From Oerskovia jenensis (GTDB lineage: Bacteria; Actinomycetota; Actinomycetes; Actinomycetales; Cellulomonadaceae), in the NCBI RefSeq assembly GCF_016907235.1, contig NZ_JAFBBO010000001.1, positions 2,356,001 to 2,420,000 of the forward strand: a stretch of DNA of 64,000 bases, read 5' to 3'. How positions within the stretch are numbered: the stretch's first letter is position 1; the number at the start of each line of letters is the position of its first letter. A model generated the notes under the pieces. It saw only the letters and a program-made list of their open reading frames with translations, searched no databases and had not been told where the DNA came from. Below, one piece after another: positions 32,436 to 40,129 of the stretch. A program made the position numbers and the translations under genes.

Positions 32436-35400
32436 GTGAGCACCGAACCGCACGGCCCCGCCCGGCCCGACCTGGACCGTCCTCTGGACAGGACTCCGGT
32501 CAGGACCACGGACGGCCCTGCAAGCGCCGGCGCCGACGCCTCCGGTTCTGAGACCGGTGGACAGCAGCGCGAGGGCACGGGCCTGCGTCGTGGTCGCGGG
32601 GGTCGCGGGCGGGCGAAGGCGCAGGCCAGCATGCAGACCCCGGTCCCCGAGCAGGCAGACGAGACCCCCGGCAGCAAGGGCTCCGCTCCGCGCAAGAACC
32701 CCGACCAGCCGCGGAGCGGGAGGGCTCTCGAGGGCGAGCAGACGTCGAGGGGCGAGCGTCCGCCGTCGGGCAGGGAGCAGCGCTCCTCGAAGCGTGGCGA
32801 CCGTCGCGGCGGACGCCCGCAGCAGGTGAGCCCGGCCCGGCTCGCCAAGGCCGCCGAGCGGCGCGCTCAGGTCGTCGTGCCGCCCATCACCTATCCCGAG
32901 CAGCTGCCCGTCTCGGCGCGGCGCGAGGACATCGCGAGGGCCATCGCGGAGAACCAGGTCGTGATCGTCGCGGGCGAGACGGGCTCGGGCAAGACGACCC
33001 AGCTGCCCAAGATCGCGCTCGAGCTCGGGCGGGGCCGGCGGGGCCAGATCGGGCACACGCAGCCGCGACGCATCGCGGCGCGCACGGTCGCGGAGCGCAT
33101 CGCCGAAGAGATCGGCACGCCGCTGGGTGAGATCGTCGGCTACCAGGTCCGGTTCACCGACCAGTCGAGCGAGCAGACGCTCGTCAAGGTCATGACCGAC
33201 GGGATCCTGCTCGCGCAGATCCAGCGCGACCCGCAGCTCCTCGCGTACGACACGCTCATCATCGACGAGGCGCACGAGCGCTCGCTCAACATCGACTTCC
33301 TGCTCGGGTACCTCACGCGGCTCCTGCCGCAGCGGCCCGACCTCAAGGTCATCATCACGTCGGCGACGATCGACTCGCAGCGGTTCGCGCGGCACTTCGC
33401 GCCGGGCGGCCCGCTGCCGCCGCTCACGGCGGACGAGCTGCTCGACGCCGAGTCGTCAGACGCCGAGTCGTCAGACTCAGCGAGCACTCCAGGTCACGCT
33501 GGTTCTGACAACGTGGGAGGCGGGGAGTCCGACGGCGGCGCTCACCGTCCGCCGACGGCTCCCGTCATCGAGGTCACGGGTCGCACGTACCCCGTCGAGA
33601 TCCGGTACCGGCCGCTCGCCCCCGACGTCGACCCCGAGACGGGCAAGGGCCAGCGGGGCAGCGGTCAGTCCAAGAGCCCTGCCAAGGCCCCTGCCAAGCA
33701 GGAGAAGGACCTCGTCACGGGCATCGTCGACGCCGTCGAGGAGCTCATGGCCGAGGGCCCGGGCGACGTCCTGGTGTTCCTGTCGGGCGAGCGCGAGATC
33801 CACGACACGGCCGACGCCCTCGAGTCCCGCCTGGGCGAGCGCACGCGCGATGCCAAGCGCCCCGACTTCGTCGAGATCCTGCCGCTCTACGCGCGCCTGT
33901 CCTCGGCCGAGCAGCACCGTGTGTTCCAGGCGCACTCCTCGCGCCGCGTCGTGCTCGCGACCAACGTCGCCGAGACGTCGCTGACGGTCCCCGGCATCCA
34001 CTACGTCGTCGACCCCGGCACGGCCCGCATCTCGCGCTACTCCAAGGCGACCAAAGTGCAGCGCCTGCCGATCGAGCCCATCGCGCAGGCCAGCGCCAAC
34101 CAGCGCTCGGGACGCTCGGGCCGTGTCGCGGACGGCATCGCGATCCGCCTGTACTCCGAGGAGGACTTCGGTTCCCGACCCGAGTTCACCGAGCCGGAGA
34201 TCCTGCGCACGTCGCTCGCGTCGGTCCTGCTGCAGATGATCTCGGTGGGCGTCGTCTCCTCGCCCGACGACGTCGCGCGCTTCCCGTTCGTCGAGCCCCC
34301 GGACACGCGCTCGATCCGCGACGGCGTGCAGCTCCTGACCGAGCTCGGCGCCCTCGAGACCGTGACCGGCGACGTGTCAGATCGAGCGAGGTCTGGAGAC
34401 CACGCTGGTTCTGACAAGTCGACGACGCGTCTCACCGAGATCGGACGGGTGCTTGCCCAGCTCCCCATGGACCCACGCCTGGCCCGCATGATCTGGGAGG
34501 GCTCGCGCCGCGGCGTCGCGCGCGAGGTCGCGATCATCGCGGCCGTCATGTCCATCCAGGACCCCCGCGAACGTCCCGCCGAGTACCGCGCGCAGGCCGA
34601 CCAGCTGCACGCCCGCTTCGCCGACCCCCGCTCCGACTTCCTCACGTACCTCAACCTGTGGGAGTACGTGCGCGAGCAGCAGCACGAGCTGTCGTCCTCG
34701 GCGTTCCGGCGACTGTGCAAGGCCGAGTACATCAACTTCCTGCGCGTGCGCGAGTGGCAGGACGTCGTCGCGCAGCTCCGCGAGATGAGCAAGCCCCTCG
34801 GCATCGACATGTCCTACACGCCCCGCACCCGGGGCGACGCGGGCTCCGGAAAGGGAGCGCCGTCGTCGGGCACCACGATCGCCGAGGCGACCGACCAACC
34901 CGTCGAACGCCGCCTCACCTGGGACGACGACACCATCCACCAGGCCCTCCTCGCCGGGCTGCTGTCGCAGATCGGCATGCAGGAGGCGACCGAGGTCAAG
35001 GCGTCGTCGGTCGCGCACCTGCGCGGCCCGCAGAAGGAGCTCGCCATGAAGCGGGCCAAGAAGCAGGCCCGCAACGAGTACCTCGGGGCCCGCGGTGCAC
35101 GCTTCGCGATCTTCCCCGGCTCGCCCCTGTCCAAGAAGCCCCCCGTGTGGGTCATGGCGGGCGAGCTCGTCGAGACCAGCCGCCTGTGGGGTCGCGACGT
35201 CGCGAAGATCCAGCCCGAGTGGGCCGAGGAGCTCGCGACACACCTGGTCAAGCGCACCTACTCCGAGCCGCACTGGTCCACCAAGCAGGGCGCCGCGCAG
35301 GCCAAGGAGAAGGTCCTGCTCTACGGCGTGCCCATCGTCGCCGACCGCACCGTGCTCTACGGCAAGGTCGACCCCGAGGCCGCGCGCGAGATGTTCATCC

Positions 35401-37415
35401 GCCACGCCCTCGTCCAGGGCGAGTGGACCACGCACCACCAGTTCTTCCACGAGAACCGCCGCCTGCTCGAGGAGGCCGAAGAGCTCGAGGCGCGCTCGCG
35501 TCAGCGCGGCCTCGTCGTCGACGACGACGTCCTCTTCGCGTTCTACGACGAGCGCATCCCCGACGACGTCGTGTCCGCACGCCACTTCGACACCTGGTGG
35601 AGGTCCGCGAAGCGCCGCGACCCCGACCTGCTGACCTTCACGCTCGAGCAGCTCGTGCCCGACGCCGAGTCGGTCGACACCTCGCTCTTCCCCGCGACCT
35701 GGGTCCAGGGCGACCTCACGCTGCCGCTCACCTACCAGTTCCAGCCCGGTACGGACGCCGACGGCGTGACCGTGCACATCCCCATCAGCGTGCTGAACCG
35801 CGTCGTCCCCGACGGCTTCGACTGGATGGTCCCCGGCCTCCTCGACGAGCTCGCGACCGCGACCATCCGCTCGCTGCCCAAGCCCGTGCGCGTCCAGCTC
35901 GTCCCCGCGCCCGACGTCGCACGCGACGTCGTCGCCTGGCTCCGCGAGAACACCCCCGCCTGGGAGGACGTCACCCGTGCGGGAGACATGGCAGAGCCCT
36001 TCCACGTCGCGTTCACCCGAGCCGTGCGCGCCCTGCGCGACGTCGTCATCCCCGACGACGCCTGGGACGACACCCGCGTCGAACGCCTGCCCGCGCACCT
36101 GCGCATGACGTTCCGCGTCATCGAGGAACGCCGCGGCGGCGAGGTCGTGCTCGACGAGTCCAAGGACCTCGTCTCGCTCCAGCGACGCCTCGCGCCCCAG
36201 GCGCAGGCGGCGGTGCGGGCGGCCGTCAAGGGGGCGGTCGGAGCGGCGTTGCGTGAGGCTGCTGCCGGGGCGGAGGGTGAGGCGGGATCGGCGCTCGGTC
36301 TTCCCGGGTCTGCTCGTTCCTCGCAGACCCCTGCCAGGCCCACCACGACCTTCGCCACCGATCCCGCCTCACCCTCCTCCGCTTCCGGGCGGCCTTCCGC
36401 GGGCCGTCCTGGTGGGGGCTCAGGTGGTGCTGGTGAGAACGGGGCGCCCGACGGCGGCGTGGCCTCCGTGGTCGTCGCCGAGGCGACCGGGCTCACCACG
36501 TGGCCCACGGGACTTCCCGACGGGGTGCTGCCCGAGGTCGTGTCGACGCCCGCCGGGGGCGGCATGATCGTGCGCGGGTACCCCGCGCTCGTCGAGGAGG
36601 TCGACGCCAAGGGCAAGCCGTCGGTCGCGTTGCGGGTGCTCGCCGACCGCTCGGCGCAGGACCGTGAGCACACGCGCGGCGTCCGGCGCCTGCTGCTCGG
36701 GGAGACCGCGCTGCAGACTCCCCGGATCACGAGCCGCTGGACCGGGACACAGTCCCTGACCATGGCCGCGAGCCCGTACCGGAACACCGAGGCGCTCGTC
36801 GCCGACCTCCAGCTCGCGGCCGTCATCACGCTCACGTCGGGGGCCAAGGCCTCGCAGTACGGGCCGCTGCCGGATGCTGTACAGATTCGCAGCGCCGAGT
36901 CGTACGCCGCCACGCGCGACCTCGTGAAGCGGCACCTGGAGAACGAGGTGCACCAGATCGTCGGGCACGTCGTCGCGGCCCTCACGGCCGCACGGAACCT
37001 GGACGGCGAGATCCGCTCGGCCAACAGCCTCGCGCTGCTCAACACGCTCCAGGACGTCCGCGACCAGGTCGCCGGGCTCGTGGGCGTGGGCTTCGTGTCC
37101 CGCACCCCGCCCCACCGCCTGCCGCACCTGACCCGCTACCTGCGGGCCGCGTCGTACCGGATCGAGAAGGCCGCGACCAACCCGCACCGCGACGCCGAGC
37201 TCGCGTGGCGGGTGCACGACGTCGAGGAGGCGTACGCCAAGGCGCGTGCCGCCTACGCGTCCGGCCTCGCCGACGCTGCCCGCCTCGCCGAGCTCGACGA
37301 GGCGCGCTGGCTCATCGAGGAGTTCCGGGTCTCGCTGTTCGCGCAGCAGCTCGGGACCGACGGGCCCGTGAGCGAGAAGCGCATCCGGAAGGTGCTCGCG
37401 CCCGGCGGGTGGTGA
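32436..37415 (+). CDS. hrpA: ATP-dependent RNA helicase HrpA, giant form with two inserted repeat elements
   Basis: A 1,659-residue DEAH helicase, longer than the roughly 1,300 residues of the E. coli protein. A basic disordered N terminus (about 145 residues) precedes the helicase core: GETGSGKTTQLPK (about 181), TQPRRIAARTVAERIA, DEAHERSLN (about 278), ITSATID, FLSGEREIHD and QRSGRSGRVADG (about 553). Helicase-associated and OB-fold regions follow, then a DUF3418-type C-terminal region and an extra Pro/Ser/Gly linker at about 1285-1350. Two 44-bp inverted-repeat elements lie in frame at about residues 345-359 and 647-661. HrpA-type helicases rescue stalled ribosomes or process mRNA. I prefer GTG 32436; an in-frame TTG lies at 32418. 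Confidence 0.93.
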   Translation: MSTEPHGPARPDLDRPLDRTPVRTTDGPASAGADASGSETGGQQREGTGLRRGRGGRGRAKAQASMQTPVPEQADETPGSKGSAPRKNPDQPRSGRALEGEQTSRGERPPSGREQRSSKRGDRRGGRPQQVSPARLAKAAERRAQVVVPPITYPEQLPVSARREDIARAIAENQVVIVAGETGSGKTTQLPKIALELGRGRRGQIGHTQPRRIAARTVAERIAEEIGTPLGEIVGYQVRFTDQSSEQTLVKVMTDGILLAQIQRDPQLLAYDTLIIDEAHERSLNIDFLLGYLTRLLPQRPDLKVIITSATIDSQRFARHFAPGGPLPPLTADELLDAESSDAESSDSASTPGHAGSDNVGGGESDGGAHRPPTAPVIEVTGRTYPVEIRYRPLAPDVDPETGKGQRGSGQSKSPAKAPAKQEKDLVTGIVDAVEELMAEGPGDVLVFLSGEREIHDTADALESRLGERTRDAKRPDFVEILPLYARLSSAEQHRVFQAHSSRRVVLATNVAETSLTVPGIHYVVDPGTARISRYSKATKVQRLPIEPIAQASANQRSGRSGRVADGIAIRLYSEEDFGSRPEFTEPEILRTSLASVLLQMISVGVVSSPDDVARFPFVEPPDTRSIRDGVQLLTELGALETVTGDVSDRARSGDHAGSDKSTTRLTEIGRVLAQLPMDPRLARMIWEGSRRGVAREVAIIAAVMSIQDPRERPAEYRAQADQLHARFADPRSDFLTYLNLWEYVREQQHELSSSAFRRLCKAEYINFLRVREWQDVVAQLREMSKPLGIDMSYTPRTRGDAGSGKGAPSSGTTIAEATDQPVERRLTWDDDTIHQALLAGLLSQIGMQEATEVKASSVAHLRGPQKELAMKRAKKQARNEYLGARGARFAIFPGSPLSKKPPVWVMAGELVETSRLWGRDVAKIQPEWAEELATHLVKRTYSEPHWSTKQGAAQAKEKVLLYGVPIVADRTVLYGKVDPEAAREMFIRHALVQGEWTTHHQFFHENRRLLEEAEELEARSRQRGLVVDDDVLFAFYDERIPDDVVSARHFDTWWRSAKRRDPDLLTFTLEQLVPDAESVDTSLFPATWVQGDLTLPLTYQFQPGTDADGVTVHIPISVLNRVVPDGFDWMVPGLLDELATATIRSLPKPVRVQLVPAPDVARDVVAWLRENTPAWEDVTRAGDMAEPFHVAFTRAVRALRDVVIPDDAWDDTRVERLPAHLRMTFRVIEERRGGEVVLDESKDLVSLQRRLAPQAQAAVRAAVKGAVGAALREAAAGAEGEAGSALGLPGSARSSQTPARPTTTFATDPASPSSASGRPSAGRPGGGSGGAGENGAPDGGVASVVVAEATGLTTWPTGLPDGVLPEVVSTPAGGGMIVRGYPALVEEVDAKGKPSVALRVLADRSAQDREHTRGVRRLLLGETALQTPRITSRWTGTQSLTMAASPYRNTEALVADLQLAAVITLTSGAKASQYGPLPDAVQIRSAESYAATRDLVKRHLENEVHQIVGHVVAALTAARNLDGEIRSANSLALLNTLQDVRDQVAGLVGVGFVSRTPPHRLPHLTRYLRAASYRIEKAATNPHRDAELAWRVHDVEEAYAKARAAYASGLADAARLAELDEARWLIEEFRVSLFAQQLGTDGPVSEKRIRKVLAPGGW
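33444..33473 (+). repeat. 15-bp tandem duplication at the edge of inverted-repeat element copy 2
   Basis: GACGCCGAGTCGTCA occurs twice in a row (33444-33458 and 33459-33473). The second copy runs into the left end of the 44-bp element, so the left terminus TCGTCAGA is itself duplicated. It may be a scar of insertion or slippage. Confidence 0.7.
33468..33511 (+). repeat. 44-bp inverted-repeat element in hrpA (copy 2)
   Basis: Ends TCGTCAGA and TCTGACAA are inverted with one mismatch. It encodes SSDSASTPGHAGSDN. The left 18 nt after the terminal dinucleotide match copy 1 almost fully (GTCAGAxTCAGCGAGC) and the right 17 nt are identical. It lies in a variable acidic stretch between the SAT motif and the next conserved helicase strand, where an insertion would be tolerated. 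Confidence 0.75.
34374..34417 (+). repeat. 44-bp inverted-repeat element in hrpA (copy 3)
   Basis: Ends GTGTCAGA and TCTGACAA. It encodes VSDRARSGDHAGSDK. The right 17 nt are identical to the other two copies and the length is again exactly 44. It is placed in a loop between the VTGD and TRLTEIG segments of the post-helicase winged region. Confidence 0.75.
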
Positions 37416-37421
37416 ACGTGG

Positions 37422-37456
37422 TCGGGGCGGGACCGCGTGCTGCGGTCCCGCCCCGA
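37422..37456. terminator. Bidirectional terminator between hrpA and the first ChW gene
   Basis: A 15-bp stem (37422-37436 with 37442-37456) around a GTGCT loop, 7 nt after the hrpA stop and convergent with the ChW gene ending at 37480. Confidence 0.85.
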
Positions 37457-37479
37457 ACACTCATCGCGACGACCTCAGG

Positions 37480-39993
37480 TCAGCGCTGCTTGAATGCCGG
37501 GACGCCGGGGGTGTCCGGCCCTGGGAGGCCCTTGGGCACCAAGCGCACCTCGACGGCCTCGAGCCGGTAGAAGTACCCGGCCGACCCCGACGGCGCGCCA
37601 TTCTTGGCCCAACCGAGCCAACCCAGATCCTGCGCATGCGTGCGGTAGTAGATGTCGTACCGCTGCGCCATCTGCCCCGTCAGCTCGATCTTGAACGCCT
37701 CGACCTGCAACGCCCGACCCGTCGTGCCGACGACCTCACCTTCCGTGGCGAACGGCTGCCACCCGATGTCCTGAACATGCGCAGACGCACGCACCCCACC
37801 CGGAACCACCGGACCCTCCAGACGGAACTTCAACGCCTCCACCCGCAGACGCTGCGCTGTCGTCCCGGCCTGCTGACCACCGGAGACCTCACCCTGCCAC
37901 CCGATGTTCTCCACATGAGCCTGAAGACGCAGCTGCGCATTCGGATCCTGGCCACGCTCGTACGACGCCGGCATCCCGTTGCCCGCCGGAGGCTCCTGCC
38001 CCACCTTGCGCACGAACGTCACCTCGACAGCCTCGATCGCCGCCCCGTACCCGACCGTGCCCGCGACCTCACCGTTCTTCGCCCAGCCCAACCAACCGAC
38101 CCCACCCACATGAGCCCGGTAGTACACGTCGTAGAACTCCGCATTCATACCGGAGAACTCCACCCGGAACGCCTCCAACGGCTGCACACCCGCCGGATCC
38201 CCGATATCGGACCACCCACCAGGGACCGGTGCCAGCCACCCCTGCTCCCGGACATGAGCACTGAAAGACAGGGTGTTCGTCCACCCATACCCCGTGGGAT
38301 CCACCTTCCAGGCGCGCAGACCTCGAAGCTCACGCCCCTTCCCCGTCGTGCCGACCGAGGTGATGCCCCGCCCGTCAACCCCCGTCTCCGCGGCCCAACC
38401 ACCCTGCACCTTGGCCTGCAGGCGGATGCTCGGATCCTCGACCGGCTCGAGCACGACCTCCTCCGAGGTGATCGTGACGTCGTCGTACCCGGGCCGGTGT
38501 GCGGTCGCCTCAACCGTGACCGCCCGCCCTTCGAACCACGGCGGAGCGACGAAGGTCTGCTCCACCTCTCCCTCGATCGCCTGACCGTCGACGAGCCACT
38601 GGTACGTGTGATGCGTAGGAAGAGGGGCGGTGGGGGTCAACAACGTCGCCCAGAGTGCTTCACGGGGCGTCGTGCCGCCCGTGATCCCCACCTCCCCGGG
38701 CGACAGCGTGCAGTCCGCCCCGCACACGACCGCCTCGGTCGTCCACGGCGTGTCACCAGGGATCGTGACGTACTCGATCGTGACAGGCACGTTCCCCGAG
38801 CCCAGCACCGCACGGTCCAGCTCGACCTGATGGGAGGCCTCTGTGACGGCGACACGTGCGAGCGTGCGCTCCCCGCGCCGGACCGAGATCTCACCCATCG
38901 GCGCACCCCGCAGGTCGTCGCTCAGGGTGAGGGTGACCGGCACCGTGGCCGACGAGGCCCCGACGACAGGCAGGCTCCACGTCAGAGCCGGCGGAGTGGG
39001 CGCCCCACCCGACGCTCCCGCCACGTGGACGGGATATTCCCGGTACGGACCGAACAGCCCTGTCCGGTCGACCCATCGGACATAGATCGTGGTTGGCCCG
39101 GCGGCTCGTGGCACGAACGGGATTACTTGTGGGCCTCCGGTCACGGGGATCGTCGTCACGTCCGTGCGCGAGCCGATCCCCATCTCGAGGGCGACGATGT
39201 CCTCCTCCGTGGGTGCGCGCACGAGGAAGGCTCCCGGGACGCCCACTCCACCACGCTCTTGGCCGTAGACGTAGACCGCTTCCCTGCCCAGCGCCGGGAC
39301 GAACGCAGGCCCGTCCTGCGGTACGAGCCGTACGGTGAGCGTGCACTCGAGGGGCTCCCCGACGGCGCTCGCGTCGTCGACGTCCGTCATCCACGTTCGC
39401 AGGGTGTAGGTCGCGCCGTCCGACAGCGCCTTTCTCGGCACGTCTACGCCCAGCCGCAGGTAGTCCACGACCATCGACCTGTGGGCGAACGCGACGGTGT
39501 CATCGCGGTCACGTAGCTCGATGTGTCCCATGGTCACCGGCCTGCCTGGCTGGACGACACGGGCTCCGATGCTCATCCACTGCGCGACATCCACCGTGAC
39601 GCCCTCAGCCCCACAGGTCTTGCTGCCGACCATGAGGTCGGTGGGCGTGACCTTCGCGTCGACGGAGGCGCTCTGAGGCGCGACGTCCGATGGAGGAGCC
39701 GCCGGGGACTCCGTGGGCTGGAGAGGATCACCGGACGGCGTGGCGCTCTCCGCGGACGGCGTCGGAACCTGCGTCGGAACCGGCGTCGGAACCGCGCCTG
39801 GTTCGGGCGCCTCGGCGGCCGGTTCGACCGACGTCCCTGTCGCGCCGGGGTCGCTCTCCACGGCCGCCACGGCCACCGACCCGCTCGCCACGAGCGCGAA
39901 AGCCACGGTCGCCGCGACGGCCACGCTCAACACCCCTGACCTGCGACGAGATGCCGCCGACCGATTCGTCGAAACGAGAGTCCTCTTCATCAT
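37480..39993 (-). CDS. Exported ChW-repeat cell-surface protein (paralog A)
   Basis: An 837-residue secreted protein. The signal peptide (SGVLSVAVAATVAFALVASG) is followed by a Pro/Ala/Glu-rich linker, then beta-rich domains, one of which is Ig-like (TYQWLVDGQAIEGEVEQTFV, about residues 475-495). The C-terminal 315 residues hold six hydrophobic-W (ChW) repeats with the core AHVxxxGWxxW...G...GTxGxxxxxEA. They are arranged as two rounds of three similar units, the third of each ending in LGWLGWAKNGxxxGxxGY. ChW repeats are known in clostridial surface and cellulosome-related proteins. Role in carbohydrate or cell-wall binding is inferred. ATG 39993 has an AGGAGA ribosome site. It lies head-to-tail behind its paralog. 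Confidence 0.85.
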   Translation of the reverse strand: MMKRTLVSTNRSAASRRRSGVLSVAVAATVAFALVASGSVAVAAVESDPGATGTSVEPAAEAPEPGAVPTPVPTQVPTPSAESATPSGDPLQPTESPAAPPSDVAPQSASVDAKVTPTDLMVGSKTCGAEGVTVDVAQWMSIGARVVQPGRPVTMGHIELRDRDDTVAFAHRSMVVDYLRLGVDVPRKALSDGATYTLRTWMTDVDDASAVGEPLECTLTVRLVPQDGPAFVPALGREAVYVYGQERGGVGVPGAFLVRAPTEEDIVALEMGIGSRTDVTTIPVTGGPQVIPFVPRAAGPTTIYVRWVDRTGLFGPYREYPVHVAGASGGAPTPPALTWSLPVVGASSATVPVTLTLSDDLRGAPMGEISVRRGERTLARVAVTEASHQVELDRAVLGSGNVPVTIEYVTIPGDTPWTTEAVVCGADCTLSPGEVGITGGTTPREALWATLLTPTAPLPTHHTYQWLVDGQAIEGEVEQTFVAPPWFEGRAVTVEATAHRPGYDDVTITSEEVVLEPVEDPSIRLQAKVQGGWAAETGVDGRGITSVGTTGKGRELRGLRAWKVDPTGYGWTNTLSFSAHVREQGWLAPVPGGWSDIGDPAGVQPLEAFRVEFSGMNAEFYDVYYRAHVGGVGWLGWAKNGEVAGTVGYGAAIEAVEVTFVRKVGQEPPAGNGMPASYERGQDPNAQLRLQAHVENIGWQGEVSGGQQAGTTAQRLRVEALKFRLEGPVVPGGVRASAHVQDIGWQPFATEGEVVGTTGRALQVEAFKIELTGQMAQRYDIYYRTHAQDLGWLGWAKNGAPSGSAGYFYRLEAVEVRLVPKGLPGPDTPGVPAFKQR
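37637..37733 (-). repeat. 97-bp stretch identical to 40287-40383 in the paralog
   Basis: Both ChW genes share this segment without a single difference, while flanking sequence differs every few bases. It encodes the junction between the fifth and sixth ChW repeats. Recent gene conversion or unequal exchange is the simplest explanation. Confidence 0.85.
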
Positions 39994-40065
39994 TCTCCTG
40001 TTGAGCGGCGCCACGAATCGGCGGAATCGACGGGGAATCCTGACCACTGCAACCCATCGGTAGCA

Positions 40066-40119
40066 GCGACCTGGCCCGGGGCGGGCCGACTCACGCGGTC
40101 CCGCCCCGGGCTAGGTCGC
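40066..40119 (-). terminator. Terminator after ChW paralog B
   Basis: A 20-bp stem (40066-40085 with 40100-40119) with a single mismatch and a 14-nt loop, 11 nt beyond the stop codon at 40130. Confidence 0.8.
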
Positions 40120-40129
40120 GGAGGTCAGG

